Source: Muricoccus harenae (GTDB lineage Bacteria; Pseudomonadota; Alphaproteobacteria; Acetobacterales; Acetobacteraceae). Taken from it: a stretch of DNA of 64,000 bases. This document shows positions 10,466-19,368 of this stretch, one piece after another. Location: contig NZ_WWDL01000028.1 in the NCBI RefSeq assembly GCF_009848505.1, positions 23,320-87,319 of the forward strand, written 5' to 3'. Position numbers and translations under genes: made by a program. The notes under the pieces are model-generated. The model was given only the letters and a program-made list of their open reading frames with translations. It was not told the origin of the DNA and searched no databases. Each line of letters opens with the position of its first letter. The stretch's first letter is position 1.

Positions 10466-11439
10466 AACGCACTTTCGTGACGCTGCTTCTGTCCACGCTG
10501 GCACTCGGGGTATTGCCGCGCCCCGCCGCCGCCCAGGTCGAAGCTGGCCGCACCATTCGGCTGGTGGTGGGCTACGCCCCCGGCGGCTCCTTCGACGTGA
10601 TCGGGCGGCTTGTGGCGGACGGGCTTCGGGAGCGCCTTGGGGTGACTGCGGTTGTGGAGAACCGCACAGGCGCGGGCGGCACCATCGGCTCCGACCACGT
10701 GGCCAAGGCGACGGCGGATGGCACGGTTCTGCTGATTGGTGGCGCGGGCACTCATGGGGTAACGCCGGCGGTGCGGCGCAACCTGCCCTTCGACACGGCG
10801 CGTGACTTCACCGCAATCGCCCGTGTCGCGGAATTCGCCGATGTCATGGTGGTTGGTGGCGACTCGCCGGCGCGCGACGTGCAGGGCTTCATCGCGATGG
10901 GTAGGGCACAGGCGGCCGGGTTGAACTTCGGTTCGCAGGGCGCCGGCACCTCGATCCATCTGACGGGCGAAATGTTCCGGCTGCGCTCGGGGATTGCCAT
11001 GACCCATGTGCCCTATCGCGGCAGCGCACCGGCGGTTCTGGATCTCCAGGCTGGCCGGATCCAAGTGATGTTCGACAATCTGCCCAATGTCTTCGGGCAG
11101 ATACAGGCGGGAACGCTGCGCGCCCTGGCCGTGACCTCGGCCAAACGCCTTGCGGCGCTGCCCGATGTGCCGACCATGGCGGAAGCCGGCGTGCCGGACT
11201 TCGTGGTGACGAGTTGGGTGGGCGTCTTCGCTCCCGCCAACCTGCCGCCGCGAACAGTTGAGCAACTTTCGGGCGCGATCGTGGAGACAGTGCGATCGCC
11301 AGCCGGCCTGGCACGTCTTCGCACCATCAGTGCGGAGCCCGCCCCTGCCCCGGCATCCGCGTTCGACGCGGTGTGGCGTGCGGATATGCGGCGTTGGGCG
11401 GAGGTCGTAACGGCAGCAAAGATCGAGGTCGAGGACTGA
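10462..11439 (+). CDS. Bug-type (tripartite tricarboxylate transporter) substrate-binding protein
   Basis: This is a periplasmic solute receptor of 325 residues with a Sec signal peptide (about 1-26, ending PAAAQ). Family marks are VGYAPGGSFDVIGRL, VENRTGAGGTIGSD and HVPYRGSAPAVLDL. Bug receptors bind carboxylates or amides and usually feed a TctA/TctB permease; none is encoded in this window. Coupling to hyuAB (ATGA overlap) suggests it binds the hydantoin-like substrate or the product, which is inference. It is one of four such receptors here. Confidence 0.92.
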   Translation: MKRTFVTLLLSTLALGVLPRPAAAQVEAGRTIRLVVGYAPGGSFDVIGRLVADGLRERLGVTAVVENRTGAGGTIGSDHVAKATADGTVLLIGGAGTHGVTPAVRRNLPFDTARDFTAIARVAEFADVMVVGGDSPARDVQGFIAMGRAQAAGLNFGSQGAGTSIHLTGEMFRLRSGIAMTHVPYRGSAPAVLDLQAGRIQVMFDNLPNVFGQIQAGTLRALAVTSAKRLAALPDVPTMAEAGVPDFVVTSWVGVFAPANLPPRTVEQLSGAIVETVRSPAGLARLRTISAEPAPAPASAFDAVWRADMRRWAEVVTAAKIEVED

Positions 11440-11561
11440 GAAGGTACGATCCGTGGTCACGGCCACCGTTCGCTGACGTTGAACGGCGCATGTGGCCTCC
11501 GGCGCCACCTCTGCACTGTTGCGACGCAACCTGAGGAGCCCGCTGCCGCTTGGATCTCCCC

Positions 11562-12137
11562 ATGAAGGCGACGCAAACCGATCTCTTCGAGCCGGCGCCC
11601 GACTTGCCGGAGGGCTTCCGTTACCGGGACGACCTGATCTCGGCCGAGGAGGAGCGCGGCCTCGTGGAGCGGCTCACCGGGCTTCCCTTCGCGCCCTTCG
11701 AGTTCCACGGTTACCTCGGCAAGCGCCGCGTGGTCTCTTTCGGCTGGCACTATGATTTCAGCAAGGAGGCAATCCGTAGGGCGGAGAGCATTCCGACGTT
11801 TCTGCTTCCCCTCCGCAATCGTGCCGCAGCCTTCGCCGGCGTTGATCCGGCCGGGCTGCAGCACATCCTCGTTACTGAATACGCAGCGGGTGCGGGGATC
11901 GGCTGGCACCGGGACAAGGCCGTGTTTGAGGAGGTGGTCGGGGTCTCGCTTCTCTCCCCCTGCGTGCTTCGACTGAGGCGGCAGGCGGGCACCGGATTGA
12001 AGCGCGCGTCGCTGACCCTGGAGCCACGCTCGGCCTACCTGCTGGCGGGACCGGCGCGGACCGAATGGGAACACAGTGTCCCGGCGGTCGACAGCCTTCG
12101 CTACTCGGTGACTTTCCGGAACCTGCGAGCGCGTTGA
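11562..12137 (+). CDS. AlkB-like 2-oxoglutarate/Fe(II) dioxygenase
   Basis: This is a 191-residue double-stranded beta-helix dioxygenase of the AlkB family. It is expected to remove alkyl groups from nucleic acid bases, or possibly to act on another substrate. The iron ligands are visible as WHRD (His and Asp near residues 116 and 118) and WEHSV (second His, about 171). RYSVTFR at the end supplies the 2-oxoglutarate-binding arginines. The ATG at 11562 is used because the upstream TTG at 11550 adds only four residues. It is a compact, AlkB-only protein without an Ada-type domain, and it stands alone, two genes before radC-like sequence. Confidence 0.9.
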   Translation: MKATQTDLFEPAPDLPEGFRYRDDLISAEEERGLVERLTGLPFAPFEFHGYLGKRRVVSFGWHYDFSKEAIRRAESIPTFLLPLRNRAAAFAGVDPAGLQHILVTEYAAGAGIGWHRDKAVFEEVVGVSLLSPCVLRLRRQAGTGLKRASLTLEPRSAYLLAGPARTEWEHSVPAVDSLRYSVTFRNLRAR

Positions 12138-12326
12138 AGAACGGGCTTCGCGCTGCTGCGGTGCGAGTTACCGCGGTGGCCTCCGTATAGGTGAGCCTTG
12201 CCCACGGCGGCCGCTCCCGACGCTTGCGGGCAAAAAGGCCACCAGAACCTCACAAAGTCGTGAATTCTGCCTTGAGATTGGCCAGTAGCGGGGGAATGAT
12301 CTCCTGCGCGTCGCCAGGAAGGCGAC

Positions 12327-13256
12327 ATGAACTGCCAGGATGGGGCGAGGGCGATGTGGCTGGACAAAGTCTTTCGCCTGGCGATATTCAGGCGGCGGGA
12401 GCAGGCCGGGTGCGCTCCTTCTTATCGCTCCGCTCCCGCGACGCGGTCCGGCTTTGCCGAGGACATGGGGGCCCATGAATTCGGCCGCGCCCCGCGCTTC
12501 CTCCGGTCCGGCGAGATGACCACAAGCGAGGCGGAATGGCCCACCCGCCGTGGCGGCAGCGGGATCGGTAGCACGCCCTTTCCCGGAACCGGCCCAGTGG
12601 GCCATCGCGCGCGTATGCGGCAAAAGCTGCTTGAACGCAAGCCGGACGCGTTGGCGGATTACGAGCTGCTGGAGATGCTGCTCTTCTTCGCCTTCAAAAC
12701 CGGGGACACCAAGCCGCTCGCGAAGTCATTGATCAACCGCTTCGGCAGTTTCGCGGCCGTGTTGGCGGCCCCACAGGGCGAACTGATGGCGACGCGCGGG
12801 CTCGGCGAGCACAGCGTCGCCGCATTGAAGCTCGTGCAGGCATCGGCGCTGCGTCTTGCGCGCGCGGAAGCGATGGAGCAGCCGGTGCTGAACAACTGGG
12901 ACCGGCTGCTCGCCTATCTGAACGCCGCGATCTCCCGCGAGAAGGTTGAGCAGTTCCGAATCCTGTTCCTGGACAGCAAGAACCGCCTGATCGCGGACGA
13001 GGCGCAGGAAAAGGGCACGGTAAATCACACGCCTGTCTATCCGCGAGAGGTCATCAAGCGGGCGCTGGACCTGCACGCGACCGCGCTGATCCTCGTACAC
13101 AACCATCCCAGCGGCGATCCGACACCGAGCCGCGCCGATATCGAGATGACGCGGGAAATCAGGCAGGCCGGCGAGATCTTCGCCGTCGTCGTGCATGACC
13201 ATCTCATCATCGGCAATGGGCGCCATCTCTCGTTCAGGCGCGAAGGACTTCTCTGA
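12327..13256 (+). CDS. radC: RadC family protein (JAB/MPN domain)
   Basis: The core resembles RadC/YicR: an N-terminal helix-hairpin-helix region (ADYELLEMLLFFAF, RGLGEHSVAALKLV) followed by a JAB metalloprotease-like domain with HNHPSGDPTPSRADI, the zinc-binding JAMM motif. The link of the family to DNA repair is weak, and its biochemical role is not settled. The ATG at 12327 has AGGAAGG just upstream and gives 309 residues. The first 60 or so residues look non-conserved, so starts at 12465 or 12516 (246 residues) are also plausible. No operon partner is evident. Confidence 0.88.
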   Translation: MNCQDGARAMWLDKVFRLAIFRRREQAGCAPSYRSAPATRSGFAEDMGAHEFGRAPRFLRSGEMTTSEAEWPTRRGGSGIGSTPFPGTGPVGHRARMRQKLLERKPDALADYELLEMLLFFAFKTGDTKPLAKSLINRFGSFAAVLAAPQGELMATRGLGEHSVAALKLVQASALRLARAEAMEQPVLNNWDRLLAYLNAAISREKVEQFRILFLDSKNRLIADEAQEKGTVNHTPVYPREVIKRALDLHATALILVHNHPSGDPTPSRADIEMTREIRQAGEIFAVVVHDHLIIGNGRHLSFRREGLL

Positions 13257-13463
13257 GACGCTGCATGGCGCTTGGCGCTGCGAGCGGCTGTGCAGATGAG
13301 GCGTGGGGCTCCGCCCGATGGACGCGCGCCGCACCGGTGGTTCGCCCCTCAGCCAGGATCCCAGCCGCATCCGATGACCTGGATTGTTCGAAGCGGGCGC
13401 GGGCCAGCACCGGGCACCCGGCCGCCGGATCAGTTAGCGCGGCGAGTTAGGCGGCGCGGATGA

Positions 13464-13934
13464 GAATTCGCAAGATCGCCACCGGGGGATCGGGACCGCC
13501 TTTGCATGCTGTATGTCGAGCATTGCCAGCCGCCCCCGGCTGTGGCGCTGTAGTTCGACAAGGGTTCCCGTATCCCGCCCGCGGTCACTGCCATGGGGCG
13601 GGCCTATTACGCCATCGCCTCGGCGGAAGAACGCGCCGCCATCGACCACCAGATCGCCGAGCGCTTCCCCCAGCGCTGGGCGGTGGTTCGCGATGCGCTG
13701 CGTGAGGCCGTGGACATGCATGCCGCCCTCGGCTTCACGGTTTCCATCGGCGACTGGAACCGCGAGGTCCATTCCGCCGGCGCCGCCGTCGCGCTTCCGA
13801 AAGGGGGAATCGCCGCCTTCAACTGCGGTGCCCCTGCCTTCATGCTCGATCGCGATCGGGTGCTGCGGGATGCTGGGCCGGGCGTCACGGAGATGGCGCG
13901 GCGCGTGCAGGCTCTCGCCTCCGGACAGGATTGA
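13464..13934 (+). pseudogene. Decayed IclR-family regulator (effector domain only, with internal stop)
   Basis: In one frame the sequence reads RDRLCMLYVEHC, then VAL-stop-FDKGSRIPPAVTAMGRAYYA, and onward to the natural end at 13934. This matches the C-terminal ligand-binding domain of IclR regulators. An amber codon (TAG, 13551-13553) interrupts it where a Gln or similar codon is expected, and an in-frame TGA lies at 13461. The N-terminal winged-helix domain is absent. A 113-residue piece from ATG 13593 could still be translated, but it lacks DNA-binding capacity. I call it a pseudogene; a sequencing error at the TAG would not restore the missing N-terminus. Confidence 0.7.
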
Positions 13935-14039
13935 AGCCGGAGTCTGACTACACCAGCGGCCACCCCGCCGGCTCGGGGAAAACCTTTGGTCCCAACCGTA
14001 GTTTAGAACTCCTATCAGACTTGGTATCGGGGCTGTCCT

Positions 14040-14423
14040 ATGTGTGATCTGCTGGTGGTTGAGGACAATCCGGATGTCCTCGAAATCGTTCATCTCGCCC
14101 TGGAGGATCGTGGGTATACGATCAGGCAGGCGAGTGCGCCCGAAGCAGCGTTGAACGTCCTGCGTTCAACCCCGGCCTGCCAGATCATCCTCACGGACAT
14201 CGATCTCGGTGCTGAGATGAACGGTTTTGCGGTGGTCGAGGAGGCGCGCCGCTCAAGGCCGGACCTTCTCGCGGTCTACTACAGCGGCCACGAACGGGCG
14301 CCCGCCGACCGTCCGCTGGGCCAGAACGAGCGCTATCTGGAGAAGCCCTTCAGCCGCTTGGAACTCTTCTCGACGTTGCAGGAACTAGGCGTGCAGCCGA
14401 GCGGATCACCGCTCCCGCGATGA
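14040..14423 (+). CDS. Single-domain response regulator (receiver domain)
   Basis: This is a stand-alone CheY-like receiver of 127 residues. The acidic pocket is E8-D9, the phosphoacceptor is Asp53 (in ILTDIDLG), Ser82 (YYSGH) is the switch residue and Lys102 (EKPF) the conserved lysine, so it should be phosphorylatable. There is no output domain, and no histidine kinase is encoded nearby, so it must work with a kinase elsewhere in the genome. Such receivers often act in phosphorelays or stress responses in alphaproteobacteria; the role here is unknown. Confidence 0.93.
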   Translation: MCDLLVVEDNPDVLEIVHLALEDRGYTIRQASAPEAALNVLRSTPACQIILTDIDLGAEMNGFAVVEEARRSRPDLLAVYYSGHERAPADRPLGQNERYLEKPFSRLELFSTLQELGVQPSGSPLPR

Positions 14424-14481
14424 GGAGTGGAGAAGCCCGGAAGCCTGCCGACCTCTGACGATCTTGGATGTTCTTGGTAGA

Positions 14482-14688
14482 TCAGCCAAAGTAGATGCCG
14501 CCTTGAATCCGTGCGGTTACCTCCTTCGCTTCTCGGGCGAGTTCGGGTCCGAAAGACGTAGGTATGGCGGGTATGGCGCCGGCGAGGTTCGTGATCGCCC
14601 TCAGGTCGCGCGAAACGGCATCGGTGAGGAAGCGAGCGAGAACGGCGAGTATGAGGATTTGATCAGCACCGACCACATCCTTTGACAA
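14482..14688 (-). CDS. Possible small hypothetical protein (68 residues)
   Basis: An open frame on the minus strand encodes a protein with a hydrophobic N-terminal helix (ILILAVLARFLTDAV) and an amphipathic tail (ELAREAKEVTARIQGG). Codon third positions are moderately G/C-rich, like real genes here. I recognise no family, and the upstream sequence shows no clear ribosome-binding site. It lies in the 420-base gap between two convergent genes. It may be a real membrane-associated peptide or a chance frame. Confidence 0.25.
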   Translation of the reverse strand: MSKDVVGADQILILAVLARFLTDAVSRDLRAITNLAGAIPAIPTSFGPELAREAKEVTARIQGGIYFG

Positions 14689-14756
14689 CGTGAACTCTGA
14701 TCCGCCGCCCCGATCATCCTTTCATACGCGGCACGCCGTCGTAGTAACGGCATCTT

Positions 14757-14792
14757 ATCCCGATATGGAGCGATGCCGCTCCATATCGGGAT
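14757..14792. repeat. Perfect 16-bp inverted repeat with 4-base loop
   Basis: ATCCCGATATGGAGCG pairs without a mismatch with CGCTCCATATCGGGAT, separated by ATGC. It lies between the convergent receiver gene (ends 14423) and the MYG1 gene (ends 14844). It could be a bidirectional terminator, although there is no T-tract, or the relic of a mobile hairpin element. Confidence 0.7.
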
Positions 14793-14843
14793 GCCGCCTA
14801 GCACCACTCGTGACTGAAACAGGTCCGGTGAGGCCCTGGATCC

Positions 14844-15800
14844 TCAGCCAACCTCTCCCAGGGCCTTCCGCGCCATGTCGACCGCCCCAGCCCTCGATCT
14901 GGCCGCGCCGACGAAGCGCCGCAAATGCACGAAAACCGCGTCTTCCACCCCGGATTGCTGGGCAAGCTCACGCTCCTGCAGGCCCGCCCAGGCCTCCGGA
15001 AGGGGCTGGCGCTGCGCGAAGGAGCCCGGTTCCGGCGGCATGGTGTCCAGCATCCAGTTCCCGTTCGAGGCTGGGCTTACGGCGAAAAGGACCGGCAGAT
15101 CATGGCTGAAGACTGCGCCCTTCCAGGGCATGCCGCGATCCAGCACCAGGATGCGGGGGTCCTCCCCGGACCGATGGGCCGCCAGCACCGACGCCTCCGC
15201 GGCGTGTCGCGCGCGCAGGCTGCCGACCTTGCGGCGCAGGACCCCATCGGCAAATGCCGCGGCTTCCAGGAAGGCCGCGTCCCCAGCAGTCGCGCCCGAT
15301 CCGGCGGGATCGTCCCAGGTCGGGTTGAACTGGCCGATTAATGCCGCGAGCCCGAGACTATCATCCAAGACAGGGCCATTGGCCGAGACGCCGGTGTCCA
15401 CCTCGTCGATGCGCCGGATCAGGCCCGCGTCGAGCTCGGCCGCGATAGCCGCGGCAAAAGCCTCAGCCCCCTTTGCCTGCAGCAGCCGGGCGACCGCACC
15501 TTCGCCGAATACCTGCCAGACGAGGCCGGCGGAGGAGAAGGGCGTGCCATCGGGACGCAGGGGCGCGCCGCGCTGGTGATGATCGAAGCGGTTCTTCGCC
15601 GGATCATGGAGGCTTCCCACGTCCCAGACGATGTCGGCGCTTTCGAGCAGCTCCGGCTTGCGCGTCCGCAACAGGAGATGGTCCCCGCCCGGCTCGTTCA
15701 GGCCGAGCGCCAAGCGTAGGACGGCATAGGCGAATACTTCGTCACAGTGGAACTTGCCGCTATGGGTGGCGAGCACGGGACGTGCGTTGTCGATGGGCAT
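14844..15800 (-). CDS. MYG1 family metal-dependent hydrolase
   Basis: This is a 318-residue protein of the UPF0160/MYG1 family, related to DHH phosphoesterases. Eukaryotic MYG1 is reported as an RNA exonuclease; the bacterial role is unknown. The metal-binding signature THSGKFHCDEVFAYAVLR lies near residue 12, WDVGSLHDP about residue 60 and RFDHHQRGAP shortly after. The ATG at 15800 is the first real start; a TTG one codon upstream is unlikely. It follows the M3 peptidase on the same strand with a 32-base gap, so the two may be cotranscribed. Confidence 0.92.
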   Translation of the reverse strand: MPIDNARPVLATHSGKFHCDEVFAYAVLRLALGLNEPGGDHLLLRTRKPELLESADIVWDVGSLHDPAKNRFDHHQRGAPLRPDGTPFSSAGLVWQVFGEGAVARLLQAKGAEAFAAAIAAELDAGLIRRIDEVDTGVSANGPVLDDSLGLAALIGQFNPTWDDPAGSGATAGDAAFLEAAAFADGVLRRKVGSLRARHAAEASVLAAHRSGEDPRILVLDRGMPWKGAVFSHDLPVLFAVSPASNGNWMLDTMPPEPGSFAQRQPLPEAWAGLQERELAQQSGVEDAVFVHLRRFVGAARSRAGAVDMARKALGEVG

Positions 15801-15832
15801 CAAGACGGTCCAATTGCAATCGTTCGGAAGGT

Positions 15833-17860
15833 TCAGTTGGTCACCAGCTCGCGGCTACGGAGCAGCGCCGCAGTGCTGGGAGGGCGGCCGCGGAAGGCGA
15901 CGTACAGATCCATGGGATCCCGTGTGTCTCCAGCTCCCAGCAGGGCTCGCAGGCGGGCGGCTGTGGCGGCATCGAAGGGATTCTGCGCCTCGCTGAAGGC
16001 TTCGAAGCCATCGGCATCCAGCACCTCGGCCCACAGGTATGAGTAATAGCCCGCCGCATAACCGCTCCCCGCGAAGAGGTGCTGGAAATGCGCCGGGCGA
16101 TGGCGGATGCCGATCTCGGCCGGCATGCCGATGGACTTCAGATAATCGGCCTCGAAGCACTCGATGTCGAGCGCAGCCGGCGCAGGGTGGCTATGCAGCG
16201 CCATGTCCAGCAGGGCGGCAGCGGTGTACTCGACCGTGGCGAAGCCTTGGTTGAATTCCCGCGCGGAAAGCAGCCGCGCGATCAGGTCATCGGGTACGGG
16301 CGCGCCGGTCCCGTGGTGCAGGGCGTAGCGGCGCAGGGTTTCGGGCAGGGCAATCCAGTGCTCGTAGATCTGCGAAGGCAGCTCCACGAAGTCCTGGCGG
16401 ACGGAGGTGCCGGATTGGCTGGGATAGCGCACCTGGCTGAGCAAGCCATGCAGGGCGTGGCCGAACTCGTGGAACAGTGTCTCCGCATCGTCAAAGCTGA
16501 GCAGCGTCGGCTCGGACTTGGCAAAGTTGTTGTTGTTGACGACGATCGGCGAAACCAGGCCGTCGAGCGTTTCCTGGTCGCGGTAGCTGCTCATCCATGC
16601 GCCGGAGCGCTTGTCGGCCCGGGCATAGGGATCTGCCAGAAAGACGCCGACATGCCCCGACGCGTCCCGCACCTCATAGGCCTGCACATCCGGGTGGTAG
16701 GTCGCCAGGTCTGGGCGCGGTGCGAAGGAGACGCCGAAGAGTCTGGTGGCAGTGTCGAAGGCGGCCTGCTGGATGTTGGCGAATACGAAGTAGGACTTCA
16801 GCTCGGCCTCATCCAGCGCGTAGTCGGCGCGCCGGACCTTCTCGGCATAGTAGTGCCAGTCCCAGGGCTCGATTGGTCCGACGAATCCCTCGGCCCCGGC
16901 CACGGCGAGGAGCCGGTCCCGCTCGGCCGCGGCCTTGCGCTTGGCCGGCTCCCAAACTTCCGCCAGCAGGCCTTGGACCGCCTGCGGGGTGCCCGCCATG
17001 GTGTCGACCAGGCGGAACTCAGCGAAGCTCGGATAGCCGAGCAGCCTCGCCCGATCCGCGCGCAGGTCCAGAATTTCGGGGATCAACACCCGGTTGTCGC
17101 GGTCGCCGGGATGGGCGCCGCGGGCGATCCAGGCCTTGTAGGCGACCTGGCGCAGGTCCCGCCGAGCGGAGAAGGTCAGGAAGGGCTCGATCAGCGAGCG
17201 GGACAGGGTGACGGCGAAGCCCTCGATCCCCCGCTCAGCGGCCGCCTGGGACGCGCCGGCACGCACGAAGTCGGGAAGCCCATCGAGATCGGCTTCGGCC
17301 AGCGTCAGGTGCCAAGCCTTCTCGTCATGCAGCACGTTCTGGCCGAACCGGGTGTGCAGCACCGCGAGCCGTTCGGAGATCGCGGCCATGCGCTCCTTCG
17401 CCGCCTCGTCCAGGGCCGCGCCGCTGCGAATGAAGCCGAGATGGATACGCTCCAGCAGGCGCAGCTGATCTTCCTCCAGCCCCAGCGCGTGCCGCTGCTG
17501 GTGGAGGGCATCGACCCGGGCGAAGACCGCAGGATCGAGTGAAACCCGCATGCCGTGCTGGGCGAGCCGCGGCGACAACTCCCGGTCCAGGGCCTCGAGC
17601 GCCTCGCCCCCAAGGCTGACCACCAGGTTGGAAAAAAGGGTGCCGACCCGCGTCAGGGCACGGCCGCTGCGCTCCAGGGCTTCAATGGTATTGGTGAAGT
17701 CCGGCGGCGCCGGATTGGCCCCGATGACCTCTATCTCAGCCAAATGCGACGCCATGGCTTCCTCAAAGGCGGGGGCGAAATGCGCGGGCTGGATCCGGTC
17801 GAAAGGCGGCATGCCGAACGAGGTCGTCCAGGGTGCCAGGAGAGGGTTCGTCTCGCTCAT
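15833..17860 (-). CDS. M3 family metallopeptidase (oligopeptidase A / peptidyl-dipeptidase type)
   Basis: This is a cytoplasmic zinc endo-oligopeptidase of 675 residues. The zinc motif HEFGHALHG is near residue 463, inside DAETLFHEFGHALHGLL, with the third ligand further downstream in the usual place. The N-terminus begins NPLLAPWTTSFGMPPFDRI, typical of the OpdA/Dcp group. I placed the start at ATG 17860 because homology begins there. The frame stays open for 200 more codons upstream, but that part is low-complexity and not protein-like. There is no signal peptide. It is probably cotranscribed with the MYG1 gene. Confidence 0.92.
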   Translation of the reverse strand: MSETNPLLAPWTTSFGMPPFDRIQPAHFAPAFEEAMASHLAEIEVIGANPAPPDFTNTIEALERSGRALTRVGTLFSNLVVSLGGEALEALDRELSPRLAQHGMRVSLDPAVFARVDALHQQRHALGLEEDQLRLLERIHLGFIRSGAALDEAAKERMAAISERLAVLHTRFGQNVLHDEKAWHLTLAEADLDGLPDFVRAGASQAAAERGIEGFAVTLSRSLIEPFLTFSARRDLRQVAYKAWIARGAHPGDRDNRVLIPEILDLRADRARLLGYPSFAEFRLVDTMAGTPQAVQGLLAEVWEPAKRKAAAERDRLLAVAGAEGFVGPIEPWDWHYYAEKVRRADYALDEAELKSYFVFANIQQAAFDTATRLFGVSFAPRPDLATYHPDVQAYEVRDASGHVGVFLADPYARADKRSGAWMSSYRDQETLDGLVSPIVVNNNNFAKSEPTLLSFDDAETLFHEFGHALHGLLSQVRYPSQSGTSVRQDFVELPSQIYEHWIALPETLRRYALHHGTGAPVPDDLIARLLSAREFNQGFATVEYTAAALLDMALHSHPAPAALDIECFEADYLKSIGMPAEIGIRHRPAHFQHLFAGSGYAAGYYSYLWAEVLDADGFEAFSEAQNPFDAATAARLRALLGAGDTRDPMDLYVAFRGRPPSTAALLRSRELVTN

Positions 17861-18167
17861 GGCGGCATACGGTGCAGAAGTGACATCCGGGTCAAGGGAC
17901 ACTTGTGTAGGCGGCGGGTTAGCTGTGCTCGCCGCTTCATGGCTCCGGCGGCAGGTTTCCCGGGGGCTCACGGGGCGAAAGCACCGGATGAGCGGCCGCC
18001 GCACGGCCAGCGGCGCGGGCCTTGTGGCGGCAGGCTGGGCTTGTTGCGGCCGCGGGATTGGAACGATCCGAGCAGGGCTAGGAACGTCGCTACCGTGGAA
18101 ACCCGGGGTTCGGGGATCCAGATCCGGGCAAGGCTTTCCAACCGCGGGCGAAAAATTAGGATAGAAG
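17861..18167. other. Intergenic region between divergent peptidase and sulfite-oxidase-like genes
   Basis: This 307-base region must hold two divergent promoters. I see no clear -35/-10 pair, no gene and no notable repeat in it. Confidence 0.4.
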
Positions 18168-19280
18168 ATGAAAGCGGCGGCATTCGAGGACTTGCTGCGT
18201 CGGTCCGGTAAGGGCGACCTTGTGGTGCTAGAGGACGTGACCCTCAACGCGGAAGCGCCGGTGCATCTGCTGCGCGACGCTGTGACCCCGATCGACCGCT
18301 TCTTCGTGCGCAACAACGGTGTTCTTCCTTCCTTCACCGCGCAGCAGTTGAACGATTGGAGGCTCGTGATCGACGGAGAGGTCGATCGGCCAATGAGCCT
18401 CGGCCTGGATGATATCCGGTCTCGCTTCGAGACGGTGACGGAGGAGGCCGTGCTGGAATGCGCGGGGAATGGCCGCCGTAACTTCACGCCTCCGACGGAG
18501 GGGCTTCAATGGGGCGACGGCGCGATCGGCTGCGCGCGGTGGACTGGCGTGCGCCTCGCCGATCTGCTGAGGGCTGCCGGGCCGAGACCCTCGGCGTGCT
18601 ACACGGCACATTTCAGCTGTGATCGGGACCCGAAGAGCGATGGGCCCGCGCTGTCGCGTGGTCTTCCTCTGTGGAAGGCTCTTTCGGCGGAGACCCTCGT
18701 TGCCTTCGCCATGAACGGCAATCCGCTGACGCCGCTTCACGGTGCGCCGATGCGGATCGTGGCGCCGGGCTTTCCGGGCTCGGCCTGGCAGAAGTGGCTG
18801 GAGCGGATCACGCTACGCGACCGGGAACACGATGGCGCCAAGATGACCGGCTACGATTACCGCCTGCCGGTACGCAGCCTGCAGCCCGGCGAGAAGCCGG
18901 CCCCTTCCGAGATGAAGGTGATCGAGGACATGCCGGTGAAGTCGCTCATCGTGTCGCCCCTTGCCACGGAGAAGCTTGAAGTGGGCCAGGCGGTGCAAAT
19001 TCACGGTTTCGCCTGGTCCGGCCATACACCCTTGGCCGGTGTCGATGTCTCGACGAATGGTGGACGGGACTGGAAGGCTGCCGAGATGTCGCCGGCGGGG
19101 GGCGCCTTTGCCTGGGTTCCGTTCCGGTTGAGCTGGACACCTCCCTCGGCCGGCCATTTCATTTTGATGCCGCGTGCGAGGAATGCGCGGGGCGCTGCCC
19201 AGCCGATCGAAGAGGCGCCGTGGAACCCGAAGGGCTACGCCAACAACCAGTGCCAGAAGGTCGAGGTGCTCGTCGCATAG
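18168..19280 (+). CDS. Sulfite oxidase-like molybdopterin oxidoreductase
   Basis: This 370-residue protein has the sulfite-oxidase fold: a Mo-cofactor domain with the Mo-ligand cysteine in LECAGNGRRNF (Cys98), then a C-terminal dimerisation domain (VDVSTNGGRDWKAAEM, LSWTPPSAGHF). It would oxidise sulfite or a related oxyanion. No signal peptide or twin-arginine motif is seen at the N-terminus (MKAAAFEDLLRRSG), although SorA and SoxC relatives are exported. It may be cytoplasmic or have lost its leader. No haem or cytochrome partner is adjacent; the next gene is a convergent MFS transporter. Confidence 0.9.
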   Translation: MKAAAFEDLLRRSGKGDLVVLEDVTLNAEAPVHLLRDAVTPIDRFFVRNNGVLPSFTAQQLNDWRLVIDGEVDRPMSLGLDDIRSRFETVTEEAVLECAGNGRRNFTPPTEGLQWGDGAIGCARWTGVRLADLLRAAGPRPSACYTAHFSCDRDPKSDGPALSRGLPLWKALSAETLVAFAMNGNPLTPLHGAPMRIVAPGFPGSAWQKWLERITLRDREHDGAKMTGYDYRLPVRSLQPGEKPAPSEMKVIEDMPVKSLIVSPLATEKLEVGQAVQIHGFAWSGHTPLAGVDVSTNGGRDWKAAEMSPAGGAFAWVPFRLSWTPPSAGHFILMPRARNARGAAQPIEEAPWNPKGYANNQCQKVEVLVA

Positions 19281-19368
19281 CGCCACGTCCTGGACGACGA
19301 TCAAGCCGTCGCGTCTGGCCACTCGCCGTCCGCGTATGCCCCGGAGCGGCCGCGTGGCTCGAGCGCGG

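Noticed and set aside
17861..18487. N-terminal extension of the M3 peptidase by about 200 codons
   Set aside because: Low-complexity sequence that overlaps the divergent sulfite-oxidase-like gene; homology begins at 17860.
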